Positions 1 through 8,425 of a stretch of 64,000 nt of DNA are shown here, piece by piece. Within the stretch, counting starts at the first letter, position 1. Every line of letters begins with the position of its first letter. Origin of the DNA: Eubacteriales bacterium SKADARSKE-1 (lineage in GTDB: Bacteria; Bacillota; Clostridia; Oscillospirales; Acutalibacteraceae); the NCBI GenBank assembly GCA_030920305.1, contig JARLUB010000002.1:62001-126000 (forward strand), read 5' to 3'. The position numbers were made by a program, and so were the translations under genes. The notes below the pieces were generated by a model. The model saw only the letters and a list, made by a program, of their open reading frames with translations, did no database searches and was not told the DNA's origin.

Positions 1-9
1 ATGGGATGA
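1..9 (+). CDS. Possible last codons of upstream gene (glgC?)
   Basis: Frame 1 reads Met-Gly-stop, and the TGA at 7-9 overlaps the glgD ATG at 6-8 as an ATGA coupling. This is what one expects if glgC (ADP-glucose pyrophosphorylase, the catalytic partner of GlgD) lies immediately upstream. Only two codons are visible, so identity is inferred from usual gene order. Confidence 0.3.
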   Translation: MG

Positions 10-1121
10 GGGGAAATAGTGTTCTAGGGGTTATTTTTTCAAATGTTGGAGATGATTTAATAAGAGAATTTACAGATAAAAGGGCATTTGGGTCTGTTCC
101 TTTTGGTGGAAGGTATAGAATGATAGATTTTCCTCTTTCCAATATGGTCAACTCTGGTATAAATAAAGTTGCTGTTATTACAAAAAGAAATTATGGATCG
201 CTAATGGATCATTTAGGTTCAGGAAAGTCTTGGGATCTATCAAGGCGCAGAGATGGACTTTCTGTGTTTCCACCGTTTGGAAGCAATAAAGGTGATTTTA
301 ATAATAGAATGGAAATGATCTATTCTATAGCAAAGTTTATTAAAGATTCAAATAAAGAATATGTCCTTTTATCTGATTGTGATGTGGTTTGTAGCATTAA
401 TTACGCAGATGTATTAAATACGCATATACAAAATGAGGCTGATATAACTTTAGTGTACAAAAGAGGAGTTTTCCCCCAAAAAGCGACGAGAATGATGGTG
501 TTTTCCCTTGAGCATGATGGCAGGATACGACAAATTAGAATAGACCCAAAGTTGAAAGGAGAATGTAATTTTGGCATTAACATGACAATTATTAAAAAAC
601 AGCTTTTACTGGATTTAGTATATGGGTGCATTAGCAACAGTAAAATTGATTTTGATAAAGATATTCTTCAAAAAAATGTAACAAAATGTAGAGTTTATAG
701 CTACGAGTGCACGGGGTTTAATCAAGTAATAACTTCTATGGATTCTTATTTTGAAGCTAATATGAAAATAATAGATAAAGAATCAAGGAATGAGTTATTT
801 CATAGCAAAGCTCCTATATATACAAAAATTCGTGACGATATGCCAGCTCATTATGGACTTAGTGCAAATGTAAAAAATTCTTTAGTGGGAAATGGCTGCA
901 GAATTGATGGTGAAGTAGAAAGCAGTATTATCTTTAAGGGAGTTAAAATTGGACGAGGTTCTAAGGTTTCGAACTGTGTGATAATGCAGGACACAATTAT
1001 AGGGAGAAATTGCAATTTAAATTATATTATTACTGATAAAGATGTTACAGTAAAAGACGAACGAGTTTTAATGGGGTTTAGATCTTATCCTGTATACATA
1101 AGAAAGTCTAGCTTAGTATAA
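6..1121 (+). CDS. glgD: GlgD, ADP-glucose pyrophosphorylase regulatory subunit
   Basis: The 371-residue protein belongs to the GlgC/GlgD family and is the regulatory or non-catalytic partner of GlgC in glycogen synthesis (glucose-1-phosphate + ATP to ADP-glucose). The N-terminal half is a nucleotidyltransferase fold with the family motif VPFGGRYRMIDFPLSN at about 31-46. The Gly-rich ATP loop of true GlgC (GGxGxRL) is replaced by FSNVGDDLIREF, typical of GlgD. The C-terminal part (about 280-360) has the hexapeptide-like repeats of a left-handed beta helix. The ATG overlaps the stop of the preceding gene, so it is probably co-translated with it. glgA follows 140 bp downstream. Confidence 0.93.
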   Translation: MRGNSVLGVIFSNVGDDLIREFTDKRAFGSVPFGGRYRMIDFPLSNMVNSGINKVAVITKRNYGSLMDHLGSGKSWDLSRRRDGLSVFPPFGSNKGDFNNRMEMIYSIAKFIKDSNKEYVLLSDCDVVCSINYADVLNTHIQNEADITLVYKRGVFPQKATRMMVFSLEHDGRIRQIRIDPKLKGECNFGINMTIIKKQLLLDLVYGCISNSKIDFDKDILQKNVTKCRVYSYECTGFNQVITSMDSYFEANMKIIDKESRNELFHSKAPIYTKIRDDMPAHYGLSANVKNSLVGNGCRIDGEVESSIIFKGVKIGRGSKVSNCVIMQDTIIGRNCNLNYIITDKDVTVKDERVLMGFRSYPVYIRKSSLV

Positions 1122-1261
1122 TTTTAGAAAAAGAAGATTTAAATAATGGTCTAATTTCCACACAGGAAATTATTCGGTTACTTCTTTAGTACCACCAAAT
1201 ATTTTTAAAATAGGGTAAGCTATTATAAAAGTTAAAAGGTTTAAAGGAGAGTTTAAAAAGT

Positions 1262-2686
1262 TTGAAATGTTTATTTTGTGCGAGCGAGGCTTTTCCATTT
1301 ATGTCATCGGGGGGGTTAGCTGATGTAGCATACTCTTTGCCTTGTGCGCTTAGAAGTAAGGCCATAGATTGCCGCATAGTGATGCCTTTATATGAGGGTA
1401 TACCAGAAGAGTTTAAAAGCAAAATGAAATTAAGTACATATTTTTATGTACCTGTTTCATGGAGAAGTCAGTATTGCGGATTATTTGAAATTAACTACAA
1501 AGGAATTATATATTATTTTATTGATAATGAATATTATTTTAAAAGGCCAGAAATCTATGGGCATTTTGACGATGCTGAAAGGTTTGCTTTTTTTTCAAGG
1601 GCAATTCTTGAAATGCTTCCTAAAATAGATTTTAAACCAGATATTATACATGCAAATGATTGGCAGACAGCACTTGTTCCAGTTTATCAAAGGCTTATTT
1701 ATTCTCATTATGAATATTATTCTAAAATGAAAACAGTTTTTACAATCCATAATATACATTATCAGGGGAAATTTGATAAGTCAGTAATAAAAGATATTGT
1801 TGGGGTTGAAGAAAAAGATAGTTTCATTGTTCACTATGATGGTTGCACAAATTTTATGAAGGGAGCTGTAGAGACAGCTGACCAAATTATAACTGTTAGT
1901 CCAACATATGCTAAAGAAATATTAAACTCATGGTTTTCTTACGGCCTTCACCATGTGCTGCAAAAAAGTGAGTGGAAAATAGTTGGAATTTTAAATGGGA
2001 TAGATACATCCATTTATAACCCAGAAACAGATATTGACATATATGAAAATTATTCGGTTGAAGATTTACCTGGAAAAACTATTAACAAAAAGGAACTAAG
2101 ACTTAGATTAAATTTAGATGATGGCGGGGAAATCCCGCTTATAGGAATGGTTACAAGACTTGTTGAAGATAAGGGCCTTGAGCTTGTTAAAGAAGTGCTT
2201 GATAAAGTAATGAAGACTGAAAACATACAGTTTGTTGTACTGGGTTCAGGGCTTAAAGAATATGAGCACTTTTTTGATTATATGCAAGGAAAATACAAAG
2301 GTAGATTCAGTTTTTGTCACGGTTTTGTTCCGGAACTTTCACATAAGATTTATGCTGCATCGGACATTTTTTTAATGCCTTCAAAATTTGAACCATGCGG
2401 TATTTCCCAAATGATAGCCTTGAAATACGGTTCGATCCCCATAGTAAGAGAAACAGGGGGCCTTTTTGATACGATTAAAGACAGTGGGGATCAAAAAGGA
2501 AATGGGTTTACGTTTAAAACTTACGATTCTCTTGACATGATGAATGCTATAAAAAGAGCAGTTGCTGGGTATTGGCAACATAAAGGCTGGGAAATTCTTG
2601 TAAAAAGGGCCATGATGTGCGACAATAGCTGGAAAAATTCAGCAAATAAGTATATTGATATTTATAAAAATCTTGTTGATAAATAA
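1262..2686 (+). CDS. glgA: Glycogen synthase GlgA
   Basis: This 474-residue GT5 glycogen synthase extends alpha-1,4-glucan from ADP-glucose in the cytoplasm. It starts at TTG 1262 behind AAAGGAG at 1243-1249. The ADP-glucose loop near residues 15-20 reads SSGGLA rather than the textbook KTGGL, a substitution I believe also occurs in other clostridial GlgA. The C-terminal Rossmann half has the conserved PSKFEPCGISQM motif with the catalytic Glu, followed by the RETGGL nucleotide-binding stretch. Length matches the family (about 475). It follows glgD and probably shares its transcript. No terminator is obvious after it. Confidence 0.94.
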   Translation: MKCLFCASEAFPFMSSGGLADVAYSLPCALRSKAIDCRIVMPLYEGIPEEFKSKMKLSTYFYVPVSWRSQYCGLFEINYKGIIYYFIDNEYYFKRPEIYGHFDDAERFAFFSRAILEMLPKIDFKPDIIHANDWQTALVPVYQRLIYSHYEYYSKMKTVFTIHNIHYQGKFDKSVIKDIVGVEEKDSFIVHYDGCTNFMKGAVETADQIITVSPTYAKEILNSWFSYGLHHVLQKSEWKIVGILNGIDTSIYNPETDIDIYENYSVEDLPGKTINKKELRLRLNLDDGGEIPLIGMVTRLVEDKGLELVKEVLDKVMKTENIQFVVLGSGLKEYEHFFDYMQGKYKGRFSFCHGFVPELSHKIYAASDIFLMPSKFEPCGISQMIALKYGSIPIVRETGGLFDTIKDSGDQKGNGFTFKTYDSLDMMNAIKRAVAGYWQHKGWEILVKRAMMCDNSWKNSANKYIDIYKNLVDK

Positions 2687-2763
2687 TTTATATTAATTTT
2701 TGTGATATGGATGCATATTTTGTTGTATTTATAAGAAAAAGTTATTAATTTAGGAAAGTTGGT

Positions 2764-2791
2764 TTGTTTTTCAAAAATATTGTGATAAAAT
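2764..2791 (+). promoter_or_regulatory. Candidate sigma-A promoter, secreted Lys-rich protein
   Basis: A TTGTTT (2764-2769), 16 bp spacer and TAAAAT (2786-2791) lie 42 bp before the TTG start at 2834. The word TGTGATAAAATG also occurs upstream of the other secreted-protein gene at 12844. Confidence 0.4.
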
Positions 2792-2833
2792 GAATATAAT
2801 ATTTTTAGATTTTTATTAAAAGGAGCAATAATT

Positions 2834-3898
2834 TTGAAATCACGGAAAACGATCGCAATTTTTTTAATGCTAGCTATGATTCTTGTACAAACCTTACCAA
2901 TTTGTAGTTATGCAAAAACAAGTGTAGCATCGCCTAATAAAGCCACCACTGTAAAAACTGAAAATTTAAATAAAAGTGTAACATTGCCTAATAAAATAAC
3001 CACTATTAAAAATGGCCATTTGAATAAACGAGAAAAAACAAAAAAGGTAAATAAAAGGGTCATTACCAAGAAATCAAGCGGCTTTACACAAAAAGTTGCT
3101 GATAGGAAAGCAAAACAGCCTACCCGAAAGGCCACCGTTTTAAAAAAAGTAATTAAATCAAAGAAAAAATCAACATTAATTAATAAGATGACGGATTGTC
3201 TAACAAAAGTGTTCAAATGGAGTTTTAAAAATGCAATTTTTTATGGCCTATTAACACTGGGAATTGTGTCTTTTGCAGACAAAGTAGGGTTTGTAGATAA
3301 AAAAGTTATTTTTAAAGATATAAAAAGTACTAATTTAGAAGATATAGAAAAATACATTGGTAAAGGCATTGAAAATACTTGTAGCATACCTAAATGTATT
3401 TTAGAAATAAATGGCGCATTTAAAGGTCAAAATAGTAGTGATTTTTGTGTTAATAAGCCTAATAAAAGTGAAATTGAATCAGTAACTTGTAATTTTACTA
3501 ATTTTATTAATACTTTAAATCAACAGATGTCCTCGTCTGAGCAGAAAAGTTTCGTTAAAAAGATTTCTGAGGTGTTGCAACAAGCTAGTAATAGTGGAGG
3601 AGACAATTTACTAAAGCTTTGGGATGAGACAAGGCATCAACGCAATTTTATGGTTGCTGGTTCCTTTGCAGGGCAAGTTTTAGGAGGAATTGGTAGTCTT
3701 TTTGGGTTTACTAATTTTGGTTTTTTATATGGAGCATTAATGGGTTTAACTCTTTACAATTATAAGACTGATAAGGGTGCACTTGAAATAATCGCTAATA
3801 CTTTTGAGTTTGCGGACGAACAAATAGCTTATTTTAAGAGTTTAACTTCTTCAATAAGCAATCTAATGCCTTGCAATGACAATTTAACTGCAGCATGA
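2834..3898 (+). CDS. Secreted Lys-rich protein with two 18-residue repeats
   Basis: I do not recognise the family. The 354-residue product begins at TTG 2834 behind AAAAGGAG. Residues 1-27 form a Sec signal peptide ending in CSYA before KTS. Two imperfect 18-residue repeats (30-47 and 48-65, each starting SV and ending NLNK or HLNK) lead into a very Lys-rich region to about 125. Two hydrophobic stretches follow: one near 135-150 (around YGLLTLGIVSFAD) and a Gly-rich one near 275-305 (around GQVLGGIGSLFG). The middle holds scattered cysteines. The basic repeats suggest binding to the cell wall, nucleic acid or another acidic polymer, but this is inference. Confidence 0.75.
   Translation: MKSRKTIAIFLMLAMILVQTLPICSYAKTSVASPNKATTVKTENLNKSVTLPNKITTIKNGHLNKREKTKKVNKRVITKKSSGFTQKVADRKAKQPTRKATVLKKVIKSKKKSTLINKMTDCLTKVFKWSFKNAIFYGLLTLGIVSFADKVGFVDKKVIFKDIKSTNLEDIEKYIGKGIENTCSIPKCILEINGAFKGQNSSDFCVNKPNKSEIESVTCNFTNFINTLNQQMSSSEQKSFVKKISEVLQQASNSGGDNLLKLWDETRHQRNFMVAGSFAGQVLGGIGSLFGFTNFGFLYGALMGLTLYNYKTDKGALEIIANTFEFADEQIAYFKSLTSSISNLMPCNDNLTAA
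2921..3028 (+). repeat. Two 54-bp in-frame tandem repeats
   Basis: Units 2921-2974 and 2975-3028 encode 18-residue copies right after the signal peptide. They share SV-x-x-PNK-x-TT and end with LNK. Divergence at third and some first codon positions shows that the duplication is not recent. Confidence 0.7.
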
Positions 3899-3977
3899 AG
3901 CAATTAAAATTATTGTTGAAAAAAGAATTTAAATGTTTATGATTATAAATAAGCTTTCTTGAAAGTAGAGTGAATTT

Positions 3978-5267
3978 ATGATCAATAAAAAATTATTAAA
4001 AAAGTCACATAGGCAATTAATTTTTATCCTTTGTATAACATTGGTTCTATTATTTAGTGGAATATTACTGATAGTACATAGTTGTTCAAATAATAAGAAT
4101 GATATTTTGCAAGAAAATCAGCAAAATGAATCGAGTAAAATAAATAATAGTACACCAACAGCGACTGCTACAGTAGGAAGTGTTGGTGATATATTATTGC
4201 ATAATCCAGTTTTAAGGTCGTGTTATAACAGCACTAATCAAACTTATGACTTTGGGGAGATTTTTTCGTTTTTTTCTCCATATATAAAAAAGCTTGATTA
4301 TAGTGTCGCAAATCTCGAATGTAGCATTAGCTCATCCCAATGGGGTTATTCGGGGTATCCTCAATTTAAGTCACCGGAAAGCATAGTTGATGCCGTGCAA
4401 AAAGCAGGATTTAAAATGTTATTGACAGCCAATAATCATGCAAATGATGGGGGAGCTAGAGGGGTTTTTCATACTATAGACGTTATAAAACAAAAAAATG
4501 CTGACTTTATTGGTAGTAAAGATGACGTTAGTGTGCCACCATATTTAGTTAAAGAAGTAAACGGAATTAAATTTGGCATGATTAATTATACTTTCGGCCA
4601 ATTTATAAAAGATGGTTTATCATCTTTAAATGGGATTCCATTAGATAAAAAGGCGAGTTCTGTTGTGAATGTATTTGATTATAATAAATTAGATTTATTT
4701 TATTCGCAGATGGAAACGGCAATTAAGAATATGAAAAATGATGGTGCACAGGCAATAATATTATATATACATTGGGGAAATGAATATGAATTAAAGCCTA
4801 ATAAATATCAAACAGAAATTGCTAAAAAAATGTGTGATTTAGGTGTGGATGTGATAGTTGGAGGCCACCCACATGTGGTTCAGCCTGTAGATATGTTTAC
4901 ATCAAGTGATGGTTCACACAAGATGTTTTGTATTTATTCTGTTGGAAATATCGTGTCGAATCAGCGAATTGCTTTGATGAATTTAAAAACTGGAAATACT
5001 GAAGATGGCGTGCTGTTTACAACAACTTTTACTAAATTTGATGATGGTAAAGTTACACTGACGGATGTAAATGTTTTACCAACCTGGATGCAGCTTTGCA
5101 ATATTAGCAAAAAACAATATAAAATAATACCGCTTGATAAATCTGTTGACTGGAATAAAGATTTTAATCTTGGACAAGATATGCAAAATGCTCAAAAATC
5201 TTATAACCGTACAATGGCATTGGTAAGTGAAGGAATACAAAAGTTTAAAGAAAATAAAGTTGGATGA
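3978..5267 (+). CDS. CapA-family metallophosphatase-like protein, membrane anchored
   Basis: A 429-residue protein of the CapA / PGA_cap family (poly-gamma-glutamate synthesis protein; calcineurin-like phosphoesterase fold). A signal anchor spans about 13-34, with a Cys at 36 in a poor lipobox context, so the catalytic domain faces outside. Metal-site motifs are intact: GD at 70-71, NLE at 112-114, ANNHAND at 151-157, HWG at 265-267 and GGHPH at 295-299. CapA domains occur in poly-gamma-glutamate capsule systems and in many orphan surface proteins. capB and capC are not nearby, so the substrate is unknown. The gene ends stop-to-stop against rmuC on the opposite strand. Confidence 0.85.
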   Translation: MINKKLLKKSHRQLIFILCITLVLLFSGILLIVHSCSNNKNDILQENQQNESSKINNSTPTATATVGSVGDILLHNPVLRSCYNSTNQTYDFGEIFSFFSPYIKKLDYSVANLECSISSSQWGYSGYPQFKSPESIVDAVQKAGFKMLLTANNHANDGGARGVFHTIDVIKQKNADFIGSKDDVSVPPYLVKEVNGIKFGMINYTFGQFIKDGLSSLNGIPLDKKASSVVNVFDYNKLDLFYSQMETAIKNMKNDGAQAIILYIHWGNEYELKPNKYQTEIAKKMCDLGVDVIVGGHPHVVQPVDMFTSSDGSHKMFCIYSVGNIVSNQRIALMNLKTGNTEDGVLFTTTFTKFDDGKVTLTDVNVLPTWMQLCNISKKQYKIIPLDKSVDWNKDFNLGQDMQNAQKSYNRTMALVSEGIQKFKENKVG

Positions 5268-6536
5268 TTAGTCTTCGTTATTTAAGATGTCTTCGTTATC
5301 GGGTTCGGTCTCTAAATTTAAGATTGATTTTGCTTCAAGTTCTGGAAACTTAGTAACGTCTTTTAACCTTCTTTGAATTTGTCTAGTGCGAACACCAACC
5401 AACTTGTCTAATTCACCGCTTGCTTGATTTAATCTTTCCTGAGTCTTTGCTAACACTTCAGAAAACTTTTGAAACTCAGTTTTTACAGCTCCTAAAACAT
5501 TCCAAACCTCGCCACTCCTTTTTTGAATAGCAAACGTTCTAAATCCCATCTGAAGGCTATTTAAAAGTGCCGCCATTGTACTTGGTCCAGCAATATTAAC
5601 ATGAAAATCGCGTTGTAAAATTTCAACCATTCCTCGATTAACAACTTCCGCGTAAAGCCCTTCAAAAGGCAAAAACATTATTGCAAAATCGGTTGTATTC
5701 GGGACATCTATGTATTTTTCTTTAATATCCTTGGCTTCTCTTTTTATAGTATCTAAAAGTATTTTTAGTTGGCAGTTAATTTCATTTTGGCTACCATTAT
5801 TGTAGGCATCTCTAAGATGACCATATGTATCCCCTGGAAATTTTGAATCAATAGGCAAATAAATAAAATTACCATCTTCAACTGGCAACTTAACAGCATA
5901 TTCAACCGCGTTGCGGCTATTTTTCTTTGTGATTACGTTTTTGTCATATTGCTCAGGAGATAAAATTTCTTCTAAAATGGCCCCAAGCTGAACTTCACCA
6001 ATAATTCCACGTGATTTTACATTACTTAATATTTTCTTTAAATCACCGACACCTTTTGCAAGGCTTTGCATTTCTCCAAGTCCTTTATAAACGTCTTGAA
6101 GTCGGTCATTTACAAATTTAAAAGATTCAGTCATTCTTTTGTTAAGTGTTTCTTGAAGTTTATGGTCTACAACTTGCCGCATTTCATCAAGCTTTTTGTT
6201 GTTATCTTCTCTGATGTTTTGCAGTTTTTCTGACATTAAACGCCGAATGTTGTCAAGCCTTTGCTCAGTTTCTATAGAGAATGTTTTAAACCGCTCTTCA
6301 TTTTGTTTTGTGCTTTGAAAGACAATTTTCTGCGTGCTATCAAGCTTTTCTGTTATAAGATTTGTCTGGTTATCTATATTATTTTTTAGGTTTTCAGAAA
6401 TCATTTTTCCAAGTTTTTCAGTAGTGTCGCTGTTTGAATCTTGTTTTTGCTTATATTTTGAAAACATTATTAATGCATAGATAATAAGGCCGATTAATAT
6501 CAAATTTAAAGTAATTGATAACTCATTTATATTCAT
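5268..6536 (-). CDS. rmuC: RmuC-family protein
   Basis: RmuC-family proteins have a predicted nuclease fold and are linked to suppression of recombination at inverted repeats. The 422-residue product has an N-terminal membrane segment (about 5-25), a long coiled coil (about 40-150, rich in KLDEMRQ-type heptads) and the RmuC core. The core carries the family words RGIIGEVQLGAILEEIL, PIDSKFPGDTY, FLPFEGLYAEV and GPSTMAALLNSLQMGF. I chose the ATG at 6536 because GGAGGA sits at 6545-6550 in the right spacing. A longer GTG start at 6554 would place that ribosome binding site inside the gene. It is convergent with the CapA-like gene with zero bases between stops. Confidence 0.92.
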   Translation of the reverse strand: MNINELSITLNLILIGLIIYALIMFSKYKQKQDSNSDTTEKLGKMISENLKNNIDNQTNLITEKLDSTQKIVFQSTKQNEERFKTFSIETEQRLDNIRRLMSEKLQNIREDNNKKLDEMRQVVDHKLQETLNKRMTESFKFVNDRLQDVYKGLGEMQSLAKGVGDLKKILSNVKSRGIIGEVQLGAILEEILSPEQYDKNVITKKNSRNAVEYAVKLPVEDGNFIYLPIDSKFPGDTYGHLRDAYNNGSQNEINCQLKILLDTIKREAKDIKEKYIDVPNTTDFAIMFLPFEGLYAEVVNRGMVEILQRDFHVNIAGPSTMAALLNSLQMGFRTFAIQKRSGEVWNVLGAVKTEFQKFSEVLAKTQERLNQASGELDKLVGVRTRQIQRRLKDVTKFPELEAKSILNLETEPDNEDILNNED

Positions 6537-6642
6537 GAAAGTGTTCCTCCACAATGTTAATTATCCAGTATTTTTTATTATATCATGTAAGCGCTTAAAA
6601 GAAAAATAATTGGTATTGTTTTATAAAAAATCTAATTATTAG

Positions 6643-6671
6643 TTGACAACTAATTGTGGTTGTGGTATCTT
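6643..6671 (+). promoter_or_regulatory. Sigma-A promoter of the hrcA heat-shock operon
   Basis: A perfect -35 TTGACA (6643-6648), a 17 bp spacer and -10 TATCTT (6666-6671) sit just upstream of the CIRCE operator, the usual layout for HrcA-controlled class I heat-shock operons. Confidence 0.8.
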
Positions 6672-6682
6672 AATGTTTGTGG

Positions 6683-6709
6683 TTAGCACTCTGTGCAAAC
6701 GAGTGCTAA
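6683..6709 (+). promoter_or_regulatory. CIRCE operator (HrcA binding site)
   Basis: TTAGCACTC (6683-6691), nine spacer bases and GAGTGCTAA (6701-6709) match the CIRCE consensus without mismatch. It overlaps the expected transcription start of hrcA-grpE-dnaK-dnaJ. HrcA should bind it as a repressor at normal temperature. Confidence 0.97.
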
Positions 6710-6793
6710 TATTTTAAAGCGCTTATTAAGATTATTGGTTTACAAAAATTAGAAATGATATCTTTCTATCAACTACTTTGGGGGTGAATTATA

Positions 6794-7828
6794 ATAGAAC
6801 TTTCCGATAGGAAACTAAAAATATTGTCGGCTATAGTTAATAGCTATATTAAAAATGGGGAACCGGTAAGCTCAAAAAGTTTGTGCGATATTTTAGAATT
6901 TGAATTATCACCTGCAACACTTAGAAATGAAATGGCTGAACTTACTGAACTGGGGCTTTTAGAGCAACCACATACATCAGCAGGAAGAGTACCTTCTTAC
7001 AAAGGATACAGGTTATACATTAACAAACTTATGAACAAAAAAAATGTATCAAAGAAAACTCGAACACTAGTTGATAATTCACTAAGAGGGAAAATTGATA
7101 CGCCAGAAAATTTGTTAAACGAAGCATCAGAAATATTAGCTAATATCACAAACTTTGTAGTAGTATCAACAACACTTCCCCCAGGAAAAACCGTTATAGA
7201 GAAAATTCAGCTTGTTAAAACTGGTAAATGTACAGCAATGGTAGTGCTTACAACGTCATTAGGTATTGTTAAAAATCGGATATTTCGTTGTAATTTTGAA
7301 ATAACCCAAGAAATTTTAAATTTGTTTTATAGAGTTTTAAATCAGGTTTTTTCTGGAGTATTTGTTTTATCGGTTACTCCAGAATTTATCAAAAAAGTTT
7401 TAATATCTCTTGGAGAGATATCTTGGCTTATGGCAGATGCCTTATTGGCTGTTCTTGAAATTACAAAGTCAATTTCAAAGATGGATGTTCACCTTGGGGG
7501 TCAAACAAATCTTTTGTTTATTCCCGAATTTCAATCTCAACAGGCATTAAAAATTATAAAATTTTTAAAACATACAGGCTATATAGAAGACCTTTTAATG
7601 CAACTTGAAAATAATACAACAGTTATGATTGGAAGGGAAAATCCATATGAAGAGTTGATAGATTCAAGTTTTATAACAACTAGGTATTGTGTAAATGGAA
7701 AGGAATTCGGTTCTATCGGCATAATTGGCCCAACTCGGATGGACTATGGGTCTTTAATAGCAGATGTTGAGTATATTGCTGCAGTTGTTGGGAATTTATT
7801 GAGCAACATTTTAGGATTTGATGATTAA
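6794..7828 (+). CDS. hrcA: Heat-shock repressor HrcA, apparently starting at ATA
   Basis: HrcA represses the operon by binding CIRCE. The protein has an N-terminal winged helix (ending in HTSAGRVPSYKGYRLYI) followed by the GAF-like dimerisation domain. The family N-terminus, ELSDRKLKILSAIV, is encoded from 6797. The codon before it is ATA at 6794, and upstream the frame offers only ATA, ATT and then a TGA stop at 6785-6787. GGGGGTGA at 6780-6787 is an extended Shine-Dalgarno placed correctly for 6794. The first standard codon is TTG 6824, which has no ribosome binding site and would delete ten conserved residues. With ATA the protein is 344 residues, the normal length. A base error or a genuine AUA start are both possible. 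Confidence 0.9.
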   Translation: MELSDRKLKILSAIVNSYIKNGEPVSSKSLCDILEFELSPATLRNEMAELTELGLLEQPHTSAGRVPSYKGYRLYINKLMNKKNVSKKTRTLVDNSLRGKIDTPENLLNEASEILANITNFVVVSTTLPPGKTVIEKIQLVKTGKCTAMVVLTTSLGIVKNRIFRCNFEITQEILNLFYRVLNQVFSGVFVLSVTPEFIKKVLISLGEISWLMADALLAVLEITKSISKMDVHLGGQTNLLFIPEFQSQQALKIIKFLKHTGYIEDLLMQLENNTTVMIGRENPYEELIDSSFITTRYCVNGKEFGSIGIIGPTRMDYGSLIADVEYIAAVVGNLLSNILGFDD

Positions 7829-7863
7829 AAGGTTTTGAATAAAAACAAAAAGGAGATGTAATT

Positions 7864-8391
7864 TTGACAAAAGATCAAATGCAAAAAGAGGAAGAAAATC
7901 AAGGGATAGAAGAGATTAGAGGTGATTTAGAGGATATAAAACAAGATATAAGTGAAATTGAAAAACTTCAAAAAGAGTTGGTAAGCCAAAAGGACTTATT
8001 CTTAAGAGTAGCCGCAGAGTACGACAACTATAGAAAACGTACAGAGCGAGACAAAAGTTTAATATATGCTGATGCTACGGCTAATACGGTTTCAGTCATA
8101 TTGCCAATTGCCGACAATTTAGAATTAGCAGGAAAAGCTTTTTCTGATGCTCCTTCGGAATATCAAAAAGGATTAGAGCTTGTTATTAATCAATTGCAGG
8201 CTTCTTTTGAAAAATTAGGTATAGAAGCGTTTGGTTTTGTTGGCGACCATTTTAATCCAGATATTCATAATGCAATTGCGCATGTTGATGATGAAAATGC
8301 TGGAGAAAATACAGTAGTAGAGGTTTTTCAAAAAGGTTATAAATTAAATGATAAAATTATTCGCCATGCAATGGTAAAGGTAGCAAATTAA
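7864..8391 (+). CDS. grpE: Nucleotide exchange factor GrpE
   Basis: GrpE releases ADP from DnaK. The 175-residue protein has an acidic, Glu/Lys-rich coiled coil at about 5-45, then the core with RVAAEYDNYRKRTERDK and the C-terminal beta domain signature NPDIHNAIAHVDDE through VVEVFQKGYKLNDKIIRHAMVKVA. It starts at TTG 7864 behind AAAAGGAGATG, 35 bp after hrcA, and belongs to the CIRCE-controlled operon. Confidence 0.96.
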   Translation: MTKDQMQKEEENQGIEEIRGDLEDIKQDISEIEKLQKELVSQKDLFLRVAAEYDNYRKRTERDKSLIYADATANTVSVILPIADNLELAGKAFSDAPSEYQKGLELVINQLQASFEKLGIEAFGFVGDHFNPDIHNAIAHVDDENAGENTVVEVFQKGYKLNDKIIRHAMVKVAN

Positions 8392-8425
8392 ATTTATTAG
8401 AATTATATTTTGGAGGTAATTAATA

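Noticed and set aside
2708-3216. Minus-strand frame opposite the secreted Lys-rich gene
   Set aside because: Phe/Val-rich translation is the complement of Lys/Thr codons. No ribosome binding site.
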